Source: Alphaproteobacteria bacterium
GTDB taxonomy: Bacteria > Pseudomonadota > Alphaproteobacteria > Micropepsales > Micropepsaceae
DNA length: 64,000 nucleotides
Assembly: GCA_015654635.1 (NCBI GenBank)
Contig: JAATGP010000004.1
Location: 186,001 to 250,000, forward strand
Direction: 5' to 3'
Part shown: positions 30,715 to 41,413 of the stretch, piece after piece
Layout: each line of letters starts with the position of its first letter
How positions within the stretch are numbered: position 1 is the first letter of the stretch
The notes under the pieces: generated by a model
What the model was told of the DNA's origin: nothing
Databases searched by the model: none
What the model saw: the letters and a program-made list of their open reading frames with translations, nothing else
Made by a program: the position numbers and the translations under genes

Positions 30715-31719
30715 ATGCCCGAATACCGCAGCTACGACAGGATCGGTGTCATCGGGGCTGGCGCCTGGGGAACCTCGCTGGCGCTGACCGCCGCACGGGC
30801 TGGCCGCCAAGTGCGGCTGTGGGCACGCGAGGCGGAGGTGGTGGACGCCATTGCCGCGACCCGCCAGAACAGCCTTTTCCTGCCTGGGGTGCCCCTGCCC
30901 GAGACCATCGAGGGCACGCCTGATCTGGGGAAAGCAGTGGCAGGCGCCGACGCGCTGCTGATCGTCCCGCCGGCGCAGCATTTGCGTGCCACCTTGATGG
31001 CGGTGGCGGCGGTGGCGGCCAGGGGCACGCCGCTGGTGGTCTGCGCCAAAGGCATCGAGCGCGGCACGGGAAAGCTCGTTACCGAAGTTTTGGCGGAAGC
31101 CGCGGAGGGCTTTGCGCCCGCCATCCTTTCCGGCCCCTCCTTTGCGCGCGATTCCGCATTAGGCCTGCCCACAGCGGTGACCATCGCCGCGGAGATGGGA
31201 ATCGCGGAGCGCCTGCAGGCGAGCCTTAGCCATTCGACCTTTCGCCCCTACGCCAGCGACGATCTTGTGGGTGTGGCCCTGGGCGGCGCGGCGAAGAATG
31301 TCTATGCCATCGCTTGCGGCATCGTCGACGGCATGGGGCTTGGCGAAAGTGCCAGAGCCGCGCTCCTCGCCCGCAGCTTTGCCGAGCTCTCACGGCTGGG
31401 TGGGGCGCTCGGCGCCCGTACCGAAACACTGATGGGGCTGGCGGGGCTTGGCGATCTGGTGCTGACCGCGACCAGCCCCACCTCGCGCAATTTTCATTTC
31501 GGCCAGGAGGTGGGACGCGGCAAAACGATTGCCGAGCTGCGCGTGCCGGGACACCCCCTTGCCGAAGGCGTCGAAACCGCCCCCGCGCTGGTGACACGCG
31601 CCCGCGCCGAGCAGATTGAACTGCCCGTCGCCGACACTATGGCGGCCGTGCTGGATGGCAGCCTGCCGCTTCAAGGCGCCATTCTACGGCTGATGAGCCG
31701 GCCGCTGAAATCGGAGTAA
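30715..31719 (+). CDS. gpsA: NAD(P)H-dependent glycerol-3-phosphate dehydrogenase
   Basis: IGVIGAGAWGTSLALTAARAG; SGPSFARD; ALGGAAKNVYAIACGI; GLGDLVLTATSPTSRNFHFG. Confidence 0.97.
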   Translation: MPEYRSYDRIGVIGAGAWGTSLALTAARAGRQVRLWAREAEVVDAIAATRQNSLFLPGVPLPETIEGTPDLGKAVAGADALLIVPPAQHLRATLMAVAAVAARGTPLVVCAKGIERGTGKLVTEVLAEAAEGFAPAILSGPSFARDSALGLPTAVTIAAEMGIAERLQASLSHSTFRPYASDDLVGVALGGAAKNVYAIACGIVDGMGLGESARAALLARSFAELSRLGGALGARTETLMGLAGLGDLVLTATSPTSRNFHFGQEVGRGKTIAELRVPGHPLAEGVETAPALVTRARAEQIELPVADTMAAVLDGSLPLQGAILRLMSRPLKSE

Positions 31720-31752
31720 CGTCCGCCCCGGACAACGTGTAAGGAGTATCAA

Positions 31753-32046
31753 ATGCCTTTGTTCATGTTCATTGCCTTTGACAAGAAGCAGGGCGGCGCT
31801 GCCTTGCGCGCGATCACCCGCCCGCACCATGTCGAATACACAAAGTCTAACGGCAAGGTAAAATTCGGTGGCCCGTTTACGGGCAGCGACGAATCCATGA
31901 TCGGCAGTTTCTCGATCATCGAAGCCGCCGATTACGACGAAGCTCAGGCTTATGTGAAGAACGATCCCTATGTTTTAGCCGGGCTTTTCGAGCGCCAGGA
32001 ACTGCATCCCTGGAAGCTCACAATCAACACGTTCGAAAAGCTCTAA
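31753..32046 (+). CDS. YciI family protein
   Basis: MPLFMFIAFDKKQGGAALRAITRPHHVEYTK...GGPF...GSFSIIEAADYDEA. Confidence 0.88.
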   Translation: MPLFMFIAFDKKQGGAALRAITRPHHVEYTKSNGKVKFGGPFTGSDESMIGSFSIIEAADYDEAQAYVKNDPYVLAGLFERQELHPWKLTINTFEKL

Positions 32047-32194
32047 TCCGCAACCGGAGACTTGGGCGGCGCACCGCTGCGTCATTCAAGTCGCGGTTGA
32101 TATTCTTGAATGCCTTATGGTTATTCCCTAGGCTGAGAGATGCAGCTGGTTTGCCCGAGGGGGGCGCAGGGCCACTGCGAGACTGGGGGGCGGT

Positions 32195-32791
32195 ATGCAC
32201 GCATTCAGCGGCGGCAATTCGCACATTAGCACGCATGTCTGCTTGGGCGGCTTGGCATTCGCCTTCGACATTTTGCTCATTCACCTGCTGACACCCTTGC
32301 TGATCTATGCCCCTCTCTATGACATTCTCGCCATCACCGCCTTTTTCTGCATCCTTCTGTTTTTTTGTCTCGAGATTGCTTATTCGACGGTCTTTTGGCG
32401 CGCCCTGAAAGCGAAGGACAAATACCAATTTTCCGGCGCCTATGAGGAATGTACGGTGTGCGGCCAAGTGACGGATTTTCCCGCCACGCTGAGAATTTGG
32501 CAGTACTGGAACACCATTGAAATCAACTTCAAAAGCAGCGATGGCATCTTCAAATCGATAACAGCCGCGATTGTCAAAAATCGGCTTGAGAAGGGCGATG
32601 TCGAACTCGTCTTCAGCTTCCAGTCCAGCGGTTCGCACCGTGGCGCCGAGCGCGAAGGGGCGTATCTGGGCACCTTCATCCTGAAGCACGGCGCAGATGA
32701 TGACACCGCGGAGGCGTTCTATTTCACGGAATCAAAGCGCAGCAATTTCCGCCACCTCTATATGAAGCGGATGCCGAGCTATCCGGCGTAA
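32195..32791 (+). CDS. Hypothetical membrane-anchored protein
   Basis: 198-aa ORF with two N-terminal TM segments and a soluble C-terminal part; RBS-like ggggggcgg. Confidence 0.6.
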   Translation: MHAFSGGNSHISTHVCLGGLAFAFDILLIHLLTPLLIYAPLYDILAITAFFCILLFFCLEIAYSTVFWRALKAKDKYQFSGAYEECTVCGQVTDFPATLRIWQYWNTIEINFKSSDGIFKSITAAIVKNRLEKGDVELVFSFQSSGSHRGAEREGAYLGTFILKHGADDDTAEAFYFTESKRSNFRHLYMKRMPSYPA

Positions 32792-32831
32792 CCTCTGGCA
32801 AAGAGTGCCGTCTTCGGCATAAACTGGCGCC

Positions 32832-33122
32832 ATGCTCTTCGTTGTGACCGCACTCGACAAAAAAGATTCACTGGCTTTGCGCCTTTCGGTGCGCGAGGCG
32901 CATTTGGCCTATGCGCGCGAGACCGGGCGCATGAAGCTAGGCGGGCCACTTCTGGATGAGAAGGGCGAGATGGCCGGCAGCCTGATGATCGTGGAAGCAC
33001 CGGACCGGGCGACGGTCGAGGCTTGGCATGCCGCCGATCCCTATGCCGAGGCCGGTCTGTTCGCGCATTCCGACATCCGACCCTGGAAGCCGACCTTCAA
33101 TCCCTCCGGAGCCACCTTCTGA
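32832..33122 (+). CDS. YciI family protein, second copy
   Basis: MLFVVTALDKKDSLALRLSVREAHLAYARETGRMKLGGPLLDEKGEMAGSLMIVEA. Confidence 0.9.
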   Translation: MLFVVTALDKKDSLALRLSVREAHLAYARETGRMKLGGPLLDEKGEMAGSLMIVEAPDRATVEAWHAADPYAEAGLFAHSDIRPWKPTFNPSGATF

Positions 33123-33538
33123 TGGCCTACTGGCTGTTCAAAACCGAACCATCGGCATGGTCGTGGCAACAGCAGAAGAAAAGGGGTGCCAAGGGCGAAG
33201 CGTGGAGCGGCGTGCGCAACCATCAGGCCGCGAACAACATGAAAGCCATGGTGCAAGGCGATCTCGGCTTCTTTTACCATTCGGTGGAGGAGAAACGGAT
33301 CGTCGGCATCGTCGAAGTGAGCGGGCTTTACCGTCTCGACCCCACGGATGAGACGGGAAAATTCGGTCTCGTCGAGGTTAAAGCCGTGGGCGATCTACCC
33401 AAACCCGTGACCCTAGCCACAATCAAGGCGGAGCCGAAACTCGCCGAAATGGTGTTGGTGAAAAACTCACGGCTTTCCGTCCAACCGGTCACACCTGCCG
33501 AATGGCAGATCATCTCAGCCATGGGCGGACTCAAGTAG
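33122..33538 (+). CDS. EVE domain protein
   Basis: MAYWLFKTEPSAWSWQQQ...WSGVRNHQAANNMKAMVQGDLGFFYHS; start overlaps the YciI stop. Confidence 0.95.
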   Translation: MAYWLFKTEPSAWSWQQQKKRGAKGEAWSGVRNHQAANNMKAMVQGDLGFFYHSVEEKRIVGIVEVSGLYRLDPTDETGKFGLVEVKAVGDLPKPVTLATIKAEPKLAEMVLVKNSRLSVQPVTPAEWQIISAMGGLK

Positions 33539-33552
33539 AGGCAGTGGGCCGC

Positions 33553-34158
33553 TTACTGCTGCGGTGCCCGCTGAGCCGGCGCGGTGTTATCGACCGCGGT
33601 GTCGGCATCGAGCCCACCACCATCGCTCTGTTGTGCTGGCGCGGCTTGACCCGGGGCAGCAGCCTGATCCGGCGGAGGCGGCGGCGGCGAATTGGCGGCC
33701 AGAGCCTCATCGGTCTCGCCGGGCGGGATTTCGCGCACTTGATAGGTGGTCATGCCGTCGGTGCGCGCCACGCTGTAGAGCGCCACGCAGCTGTTCTGCT
33801 TCTTGAGATCCTTGCATTTTTTATGCGCGGCATCTTCGGTTTTGAGATCGGCCAGCAGTGTATAGGTCTCGCCACCCGCGCTCGCAGTGCAGGATTTGCG
33901 GCCCTTGACGTCGGTCGCCTTCGCGGCAGTGCTCGACAGCTCTGCGGAGGGAGAGATGACGCCAAAATCCCGCGCCTGGGTTAGGGTGGCAAAGCAAATG
34001 TCACGGCCACTCGGGCCAAAGACACCGCCGAAATAAAGCCCGGCCGCAATCGCAACCACGGCCAAGGCGCCGCCGCCGATCCAATAGGTCTTGCGAGTCT
34101 GGACGGAGGTCAAAATTGCGTCGACTTTGGACGGCGGGGTGGGCGTTGTTTCGGACAC
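33553..34158 (-). CDS. Hypothetical membrane-anchored protein with Pro/Ala-rich tail
   Basis: One TM (YWIGGGALAVVAIAAGLYFGG), Cys-containing periplasmic-like domain; upstream start at 34200 also possible. Confidence 0.6.
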   Translation of the reverse strand: MSETTPTPPSKVDAILTSVQTRKTYWIGGGALAVVAIAAGLYFGGVFGPSGRDICFATLTQARDFGVISPSAELSSTAAKATDVKGRKSCTASAGGETYTLLADLKTEDAAHKKCKDLKKQNSCVALYSVARTDGMTTYQVREIPPGETDEALAANSPPPPPPDQAAAPGQAAPAQQSDGGGLDADTAVDNTAPAQRAPQQ

Positions 34159-34350
34159 CGGTAAAATGACCTTTTGCTGGACCGCCCTACAGGGGCACAT
34201 TGGAATTCGCTGGCGCCGACGGGCACCTAGGCCCTGTTCATATCGCCAAATCGGGCGCGCTTCTAGCCTCCCTTTGCAGACAGAGTGGCGCCCTAAACGA
34301 TTAATACGGCAAAGATTTCCTGTTTGTAAGCTTCCCGGGCCAGGCCACGG

Positions 34351-34821
34351 TCACAGCGCCTTGCGGCGGGCGACGGTATAAGGGGTGTAACCGGCCTTTT
34401 CGTAGACCCCTGCCGCCAGTTCATTGCCCGCCAGATGGCCGATGCGGATGATTTTGTGGCCTTTGGCACGGCTCCAAGCCTCGCAAGCAGCCAAAAGCGC
34501 CTTTCCAGCCCCCTGCCCGCGTGCGCCCTCCTCGACATAAAGCTCGCAGATTTGCGCGGCGCGGCGCTCTTCTTCGATGACATAGGCTGGGGATTCGCTC
34601 TCGATCACCACCACCCAACCGATCAGGCCGCCTTCGCCCTCGGCGACGAAAATAGTGCCTTTTTCGGCTTCCTTCATCATGGCCGCGAATTGGTCTTCGC
34701 CATAGGCGGGATCCAGGCGGCGATCATATTCAAAGCCTGCTTCGTAACGCTGCAGCCCCCAGATAAAGGCGAGAATAGCGGGTCTGTCCTCAGGCAGGCG
34801 GGCGGAGCGGACGGTAATCAT
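34351..34821 (-). CDS. GNAT family N-acetyltransferase
   Basis: MITVRSARLPEDRPAILAFI; CELYVEEGARGQGAGKALLAACEAWSRAKG. Confidence 0.9.
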   Translation of the reverse strand: MITVRSARLPEDRPAILAFIWGLQRYEAGFEYDRRLDPAYGEDQFAAMMKEAEKGTIFVAEGEGGLIGWVVVIESESPAYVIEEERRAAQICELYVEEGARGQGAGKALLAACEAWSRAKGHKIIRIGHLAGNELAAGVYEKAGYTPYTVARRKAL

Positions 34822-34822
34822 C

Positions 34823-35173
34823 TTAGAATTTCTCCTCACCTTCCCGGCGTCCAGGATCGGGGAAGTCGCGGTATAGAGCAAAGGTCAGATTGGCGGCAAA
34901 ACGATTGACGTCGAAATGCCGGCTTTCGACGGGCTCGGCGCGGGCGGAGACTCGGGCAAAAGCGCGCTCCAGCTGAGCGAGATTTTGGGTCTGCATGACA
35001 CAATGAAATTCGCCGAGTTCGCGGGGCCCGAGGCCCAGCTTGCGGCGCGTGAGCTGCCAGCCTTCGATCAAGCTTTGGGCCTTCAGATGCTCCAAGAAAC
35101 GGGCGAGATTGCGGGCGAAATCGAGGTCCTTCGTTCCCGGCTTCAAATCGAAAAAAGCGTGGTAGTGGTCCAT
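34823..35173 (-). CDS. DUF6614-like small protein
   Basis: MDHYHAFFDLKPGTKDLDFARNLARFLEHLKAQSLIEGWQLTRRKLGLGP. Confidence 0.6.
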   Translation of the reverse strand: MDHYHAFFDLKPGTKDLDFARNLARFLEHLKAQSLIEGWQLTRRKLGLGPRELGEFHCVMQTQNLAQLERAFARVSARAEPVESRHFDVNRFAANLTFALYRDFPDPGRREGEEKF

Positions 35174-35190
35174 GGCTCGGCCAGACAAAT

Positions 35191-35218
35191 CCCCGCCGCC
35201 AGTTTCCCGACGGCGGGG
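35191..35218 (-). terminator. Hairpin downstream of the second GNAT gene
   Basis: ccccgccg/cggcgggg stem; weak T tract on the minus strand. Confidence 0.5.
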
Positions 35219-35235
35219 CGTTTCGTCTAGGGGCC

Positions 35236-35796
35236 TTAAGCGGCCGAAAGCGGCAGGCGCTTGGCGCGGACAGGCCGCAGCGGGATGACGTTCAACTCTT
35301 CGGCGGTTTCTTCCCGCGCGGGCAGGAGGCGCTTTTTGACTTCATGGCAATAAGGCAAGTAGCCGGCTTTGGCATAAGCGCGGGCGGCACCGGCATTGCG
35401 GGTGAGAAGATCGATGCGCATGGTGGCATAGCCGTTGGCCATCGCCCAATCTTCGCAAGCCCGAATGAGTTTCTGGCCGGAGCCTGAGCCGCGCCCGTCT
35501 TCGCTGAGATAAAGTTCGGCGAGATAGGCAAAGCGGCGCTCATCGGCGCGGATAAAGGCTTCGCTCTGTTCTTCGTAGACGGCAGCCCAGCCGATGGGGC
35601 GGTGCGCGTCGTCTTCGGCCATGAAGATCGCACCTTTTGCGGTGCGCTCGAGGAGGTAGGCGAAGTACTCCTCGGCCATGGCGAGATCGATCAAGTGGTT
35701 GGGTTCGAGGAACGATTCGTAGCGTTGCAGCGCTACGATGTAGTCGAGGATCACTGGCTTGTCGTTCGGCAGCCGCGCCTCTCTGATGGTACACAC
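35236..35796 (-). CDS. GNAT family N-acetyltransferase, paralog of 34351-34821
   Basis: MCTIREARLPNDKPVILDYIVALQRYES; AELYLSEDGRGSGSGQKLIRACEDWAMANGY. Confidence 0.9.
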   Translation of the reverse strand: MCTIREARLPNDKPVILDYIVALQRYESFLEPNHLIDLAMAEEYFAYLLERTAKGAIFMAEDDAHRPIGWAAVYEEQSEAFIRADERRFAYLAELYLSEDGRGSGSGQKLIRACEDWAMANGYATMRIDLLTRNAGAARAYAKAGYLPYCHEVKKRLLPAREETAEELNVIPLRPVRAKRLPLSAA

Positions 35797-36057
35797 GATT
35801 GTAAGCTTGTCCCTGAGCCATCTCGGCGGACGGGTACCTGGAAACGCGGCAAAATCGGGCGAAATCCAGGCTCGTCACTTTGCTGATTGCAGTGGCGCTG
35901 TTGTACCGGGGCGGCTGTGGCGGCGGCAAGGTGGCAAGAAATATAAATCAGCGCAGTTCCCCGCCTTGGCATCATGCGAAGAAACGCCCCAAGCCCCTGA
36001 AGCCCGTCACTATTCAAGGAATTTTGCGAGAAGCTACGGGTGTTGCAAATCGGTAAT

Positions 36058-36079
36058 GGCGGGGCGCTTTTTCCCCGCC
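36058..36079 (-). terminator. Hairpin after the antiporter gene
   Basis: ggcggggc-gcttttt-ccccgcc just downstream of the minus-strand stop. Confidence 0.5.
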
Positions 36080-36095
36080 GCCGATCAAGAACCAC

Positions 36096-37535
36096 TTAAC
36101 GGGCCGCAGCGGGCAGACCAGCCGTGCGCCGCTGGGCCCATAGAGCGAAGTCCAGCAGCGGGCCGGTCATGAAGGTTGTGGCCAGCGCCATCAGCACCAT
36201 CATCGAGAAGATGCGCGGCGGCAGAATGCCGAGATCGTAACCGATGTTGAGCGCAATCAGTTCGACCAGGCCGCGGGTGTTCATCAGCGCGCCGAGCGAG
36301 AAAGCTTCGTTCCAGCTCATGCCGGTCAGCCTCGCCGGAATCATGCTGCCGACCACCTTGCCGGTTACCGCCACTGCGATGATTCCGGCCAGCACATACC
36401 AGCTGGTAACATCGTTCAAGAGATTGACTTGGGTGCGCAGGCCGCTGAAGGCGAAGAAGAGTGGCAGCAGAAAGACGGTGCTGAAATTTTCCAGCCGTAG
36501 GGCCAGATAATCGTGGAAGTCCTTGTTTCGCGGCATCACCACACCAGCCAGGAAGGCGCCGAACAGCGCGTGGATGCCCATGGCTTGCGTCGCCAGCGCC
36601 GAGGCCGTCATGACGATCAGAACAACGGCGATGACAGTGAGCGATTGCCGGCCCTGGATCAGCCGCCCGATGGGCAGCCAGTGCGCGAGCATAGGCCGGG
36701 CGATGCCCAGCATGGCCGCCACATAGACTACCAGAAGCCCGAGATTGACGATGGTCGAGGTCAATCCGGTGGCGCGCGCCAGGGCCACGACGATGGCAAG
36801 AATGGCCCAGGCCGTGGCGTCGTCCACCGCAGCGCAAGTCGTGGCCGTGGCGCCCAGCGGTGTCCGCGTCAAGCCGCGATCATTGAGGATGCGCACCAGC
36901 ACCGGAAAGGCCGTGATGCTCATGGCAATGCCCATGAAGAGCGCGAAGGTCACGAACGAGGTCCCCGGCGCGGCATAGGATTTGTAGAGCACAAGCGAAG
37001 CAACCACGCCCAGGAGATAGGGCACCATGATGCTGGAATGGCTGACCACGATGGCGGTCTGCGCCCGGCGCTTCAGATTGGTGACATCGAGTTCCAGCCC
37101 GACCACGAACATGAAGAGGCAGACGCCGATCTGGCTGAAAAGCTGCAGCACACCCAGCGAGGCTTTGGGAAAAATGAACGTGAAGGCATCCGGTGCCAGC
37201 CAGCCGAGCAATGAGGGCCCCAGCAAGATGCCTGCCGCAATTTCACCGATAACCGCAGGCTGACCGAAATGGACCGCTGCTGCACCCGCAAGCCGTGCCG
37301 CAACCACGATGACGATAAACTGCACCAAGAGGCCGGCCAGCGGCTCGTGCATATTTTGCCAGAAGGCGGACCAGACACTTGCGCCATGGCCTGCTTGCAC
37401 CACCGGCAAGGCAGCAGAAAAATCCCGGCCCAGATAGAATGTGGCACAGAGGCCGAGAACGAAGATGACCGAAACAACGCCATAGATCGCCAAAATCCGT
37501 CGCAAGACATAACCTCCCCTTCTGCGCCACGCCAA
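36096..37535 (-). CDS. CPA2-type cation:proton antiporter
   Basis: 12-TM pattern; [47 protein letters not shown]. Confidence 0.93.
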   Translation of the reverse strand: MAWRRRGGYVLRRILAIYGVVSVIFVLGLCATFYLGRDFSAALPVVQAGHGASVWSAFWQNMHEPLAGLLVQFIVIVVAARLAGAAAVHFGQPAVIGEIAAGILLGPSLLGWLAPDAFTFIFPKASLGVLQLFSQIGVCLFMFVVGLELDVTNLKRRAQTAIVVSHSSIMVPYLLGVVASLVLYKSYAAPGTSFVTFALFMGIAMSITAFPVLVRILNDRGLTRTPLGATATTCAAVDDATAWAILAIVVALARATGLTSTIVNLGLLVVYVAAMLGIARPMLAHWLPIGRLIQGRQSLTVIAVVLIVMTASALATQAMGIHALFGAFLAGVVMPRNKDFHDYLALRLENFSTVFLLPLFFAFSGLRTQVNLLNDVTSWYVLAGIIAVAVTGKVVGSMIPARLTGMSWNEAFSLGALMNTRGLVELIALNIGYDLGILPPRIFSMMVLMALATTFMTGPLLDFALWAQRRTAGLPAAAR

Positions 37536-37703
37536 CGGGCACGCGAACGGCTACCGTCCCCAGATCAGCGCGCATACCGATGCGCGCGTGCCCGTATCGT
37601 CAAATTTTTGATGGATCCGCCGCGGCCCTCGAGCGCACGTGCGTATGCGTCTATAACCCGAAATTTGGAGTTAGTGCAATTATAATTTGCTACTCCCCGT
37701 CAA

Positions 37704-37734
37704 AACAAAACCCCGCCAGTTGCCCGGCGGGGTT
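37704..37734 (-). terminator. Rho-independent terminator of the pntB transcript
   Basis: ccccgcc-agttgccc-ggcgggg; the minus strand continues ttttgttttg. Confidence 0.8.
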
Positions 37735-37758
37735 GATGTCGTTGCCTGAGGCGAAGGT

Positions 37759-39210
37759 TTAGGCTTTGAGGGCCGCAAGCACTTCGTCCAGCATCTTCTT
37801 GGCATCGCCGAACAACATCCGGTTGTTCTCTTTGTAGAACAGCGGATTGTCGACGCCGGCGTAACCAGACGCCATCGAACGCTTCATGACGACAGAGGTC
37901 TTGGCCTTCCACACTTCCAAGACCGGCATGCCGGCGATGGGAGAGGTGGGGTCTTCTTGCGCTGCCGGATTGACGATATCGTTGGCACCGATAACCATCG
38001 ACACATCCGTGTCTGGAAAGTCATCGTTCAGCTCGTCCATTTCCATCACGATGTCGTACGGCACCTTGGCCTCTGCGAGCAGCACGTTCATGTGCCCCGG
38101 CATACGGCCCGCAACCGGGTGGATGCCGAAACGCACGTTCTTGCCCATCTCGCGCAGAACCTTGGTGATCTCATAGACCGTATGCTGAGCTTGGGCGACC
38201 GCCATGCCGTAACCCGGAACGATGATGACCGACTTGGCTTCCTTCAGCAGCTCCGCCGTTTCCTGCGCGCTGATGGGGGTGACTTCGCCAACCGGACCGG
38301 CATCGCCGCTCTTCTTGGCAACCGCACCGCCGCCCGTGCCGAAACCACCGGCAATCACCGACAGGAAGTGACGGTTCATCGCCTTGCACATGATGTAGGA
38401 AAGGATCGCACCCGAAGAACCGACCAGCGCACCGACGACGATAAGAAGATCGTTCGAGAGCATGAAGCCCGTCGCCGCCGCGGCCCAACCCGAATAGGAG
38501 TTGAGCATCGACACCACCACCGGCATATCCGCGCCGCCAATCGCCATCACCATATGGATGCCGAAGAGAAGTGCGCTCACCGTCATGATAATAAGCGGAA
38601 GCGTGGCCGTCTGGATACTATCGGCGGTGACGAAGGCGTAACCGAAGTACAGCACCAGCACGAGGCCCGTCAGGTTGATGAAGTGACGGCCCGGCAGCAG
38701 CATAGGCTTGCCGCCGATCTTGCCCGACAGCTTGCCGAACGCGATTACCGACCCGGAGAAGGTCACCGCACCAATCAACACGCCGATATAGATCTCGGTG
38801 ACGTGGATGACGTGCTCGGCACCAACGAACTGGATCGACGTGTCGATGAAGCTGGCGTAACCGATGGTGCAAGCCGCCAGACCCACCAAGCTGTGCATGA
38901 TGGCGACCAGTTCCGGCATCTGAGTCATCTTGACCACGCGGGCCGCGATAATGCCGACGGTGCCGCCGACCGCCATGGCCGCGATGATGAAGACCAGACC
39001 GCCCGGCATCACCAGCTTCCATTCTTCATGACCACCGGGAATTTCCACCAGACGGCTGCCGAAGATGGTCGCCAGAACGGCAATCGTCATGCCGATGATG
39101 CCGAACCAGTTGCCACGGCGGGAGGTCTCCGGATTGGAAAGACCGCCGAGGCTAAGGACGAAAAGAATGATGGCTCCGATATAGGAGACCGTCGTCAGAG
39201 TTGCAGACAT
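37759..39210 (-). CDS. pntB: NAD(P) transhydrogenase beta subunit
   Basis: [58 protein letters not shown]. Confidence 0.97.
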   Translation of the reverse strand: MSATLTTVSYIGAIILFVLSLGGLSNPETSRRGNWFGIIGMTIAVLATIFGSRLVEIPGGHEEWKLVMPGGLVFIIAAMAVGGTVGIIAARVVKMTQMPELVAIMHSLVGLAACTIGYASFIDTSIQFVGAEHVIHVTEIYIGVLIGAVTFSGSVIAFGKLSGKIGGKPMLLPGRHFINLTGLVLVLYFGYAFVTADSIQTATLPLIIMTVSALLFGIHMVMAIGGADMPVVVSMLNSYSGWAAAATGFMLSNDLLIVVGALVGSSGAILSYIMCKAMNRHFLSVIAGGFGTGGGAVAKKSGDAGPVGEVTPISAQETAELLKEAKSVIIVPGYGMAVAQAQHTVYEITKVLREMGKNVRFGIHPVAGRMPGHMNVLLAEAKVPYDIVMEMDELNDDFPDTDVSMVIGANDIVNPAAQEDPTSPIAGMPVLEVWKAKTSVVMKRSMASGYAGVDNPLFYKENNRMLFGDAKKMLDEVLAALKA

Positions 39211-39222
39211 GTGTGCGGCCCC

Positions 39223-40791
39223 CTATTTGCGGAACATCATCAGCATGCGCCGCGTTACCGCGAAGCCGCCGAACATATTGATCGAAGTAAGCGCGATACC
39301 GACGATGGCGATCCAGCGGATCAATTCGTCAGGCCGTGCAATCCCAGGCGCCACTTGCGGGGCGATCTGGATCAGCGCTCCGATCGTGATGATGCTCGAG
39401 ATGGCATTGGTGACACTCATCAGCGGCGTATGCAGCGCCGGTGTGACGTTCCAAACCACCATATAGCCGACGAACACCGCCAGCACGAACACCGTGAAGT
39501 GCCCGATAAAGGCCGGTGGCGCATAAAGGCCGATCAGTACAAACAACGCGACCGCCACGATGGGCAGCGTGAGGGCACCGAACACCTTCGCCACAACGCT
39601 CTTTTCCTTGACCGGCACAGGGGCGATGGCTGCCTTGGGAGCGGGCGGCGCGGGAAGTTTGAGCGGCGGCGCCGGCCAAGTGATCTCACCATCCTTGATC
39701 ACGGTGAAGCCGCGGATCGCATCGTCTTCCATATTGACGACGATCTGACCGTCCTTGGCCTTGCACAACTCTTCGGTGAGGCGGAAGAGGTTGGTTGCAT
39801 AAAGCGTCGAGGACTGCTTGGCGAGGCGGGACGCCAGATCGGTATAACCGATGATGGTGACGCCATGCTTGACCACCGCTTTGTCGGCTTCGGTCAATTC
39901 ACAGTTGCCGCCACGTTCCGCCGCCATATCGACGATCACGCTGCCGGGCTTCATCGAAGCGACCATTTCGGCCGTGATGAGCTTGGGCGCGGGCTTGCCC
40001 GGGATCAGGGCCGTCGTGATGATGATGTCGACGTCCTTGGCTTGCTTGGCGTACATTTCGCGCTGAGCCTTCTGGAAGCCCTCGCTCATCACCTTGGCAT
40101 AGCCGCCGCCGCCCGAGCCTTCTTCCTCGTACTCGACCTTGACGAACTCGCCGCCCAGCGATTTGACCTGATCGGCAACTTCGGCGCGCGTATCATTGGC
40201 ACGCACGATGGCGCCGAGACCTGCCGCCGTTCCGATCGCGGCCAGACCGGCAACGCCAGCACCAGCGATAAACACCTTGGCAGGCGGGATCTTGCCAGCC
40301 GCCGTAATCTGACCGTTAAAGTAGCGGCCAAAGGCGTTGGCCGCTTCGATCACCGCGCGATAGCCGCCGATACCCGCCATTGAGGTCAGCGCATCCATCT
40401 TCTGCGCGCGCGACAACAGCCGCGGCACGCAATCCATGGCCAGCACGGTCACCTTGCGCTCGGCGAGAGCTTTCATGAGGTCGGGATTCTGCGCCGGCCA
40501 AATAAAGCTGATCAGCGTCTGTCCCGCCTTCATCAGCGCGACTTCGCGCATCTCCGGCTCGCGGACTTTGAAGACGATATCAGAGGCCGACCACAGCTCG
40601 GCTGCGCTTGAAACGACTTTTGCACCTGCATTCGTGAAGGCGTCATCGAAGAAGCTGGCGCCATCACCGGCGCCGCTTTCGACCGTCACAGAAAATCCAA
40701 GTTTTATAAGTTTCTCGACAGTGTCCGGAGCGGTTGCGACCCGCTTTTCACCGGCATAAGTCTCTTTCGGGATTCCGATGGTTTGAGGCAT
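39223..40791 (-). CDS. pntA: NAD(P) transhydrogenase alpha subunit, fused full-length form
   Basis: IGIPKETYAGEKRVATAPDTV...; C-terminal TM region VTNAISSIITIGALIQI in the same ORF. Confidence 0.97.
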   Translation of the reverse strand: MPQTIGIPKETYAGEKRVATAPDTVEKLIKLGFSVTVESGAGDGASFFDDAFTNAGAKVVSSAAELWSASDIVFKVREPEMREVALMKAGQTLISFIWPAQNPDLMKALAERKVTVLAMDCVPRLLSRAQKMDALTSMAGIGGYRAVIEAANAFGRYFNGQITAAGKIPPAKVFIAGAGVAGLAAIGTAAGLGAIVRANDTRAEVADQVKSLGGEFVKVEYEEEGSGGGGYAKVMSEGFQKAQREMYAKQAKDVDIIITTALIPGKPAPKLITAEMVASMKPGSVIVDMAAERGGNCELTEADKAVVKHGVTIIGYTDLASRLAKQSSTLYATNLFRLTEELCKAKDGQIVVNMEDDAIRGFTVIKDGEITWPAPPLKLPAPPAPKAAIAPVPVKEKSVVAKVFGALTLPIVAVALFVLIGLYAPPAFIGHFTVFVLAVFVGYMVVWNVTPALHTPLMSVTNAISSIITIGALIQIAPQVAPGIARPDELIRWIAIVGIALTSINMFGGFAVTRRMLMMFRK

Positions 40792-41084
40792 GGTTCACGC
40801 ATCTCGTTGGTTGATCGAGGGCAACGGATCCCTCATACGGGCCACGGATATGGAGGCGGAAATTGGGCTGTAAAATGCAAGTATACCAGTCGAAAAGACA
40901 GCCGAAGCCAGCCCCCAAATTTAGCCGCGGTCGGCATAACCCAAAGATTCTTCATGGGCAACGCGGCTAGATGCGGCATTACACCCTTAAAGTGTGCATT
41001 CCTGCAGCATGTATTGGTTTGCCGGGCTTACAGTTGTGAGAAACGCCTGCATTGTTGGTGATTAAAGCCCACTGTCGAGCGCTG

Positions 41085-41234
41085 TCAGGTGCGAAAGAGC
41101 AAGAGCCCGAGCAGAAGCAAAGCGAGGGCGGCAACATTCCATTTGAGCAACGATACAAAAAGACGCCAAGTGCGCAGATGCTCCCCCATCTCCAAGGTGA
41201 CAGGCCGTTCCGGATTCTCGTCGAGATCGTCCAT
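41085..41234 (-). CDS. Small aa3-type cytochrome oxidase subunit IV-like membrane protein
   Basis: MDDLDENPERPVTLEMGEHLRTWRLFVSLLKWNVAALALLLLGLLLFRT. Confidence 0.65.
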   Translation of the reverse strand: MDDLDENPERPVTLEMGEHLRTWRLFVSLLKWNVAALALLLLGLLLFRT

Positions 41235-41413
41235 GGCGAGGCTCCCACTGCACCGCCCGCAGAAGACCGGAGCGGGCTGCAAAGATCAATGGCGGATGCC
41301 CGAGTTCACGTTACCGTGCAGCACTGCGAATATGTCGCAGCTTAGCGTGGCATGCAAAAGCTTCTTAGCATGTTTCCGGCAAATACATTTGGATCATCAA
41401 ACCCGCCTGCATT

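Noticed and set aside
37957-40383. 808-aa plus-strand ORF opposite pntB/pntA
   Set aside because: His/Arg/Asp-rich shadow translation of well-recognised pntAB on the other strand; typical GC-rich antisense ORF.
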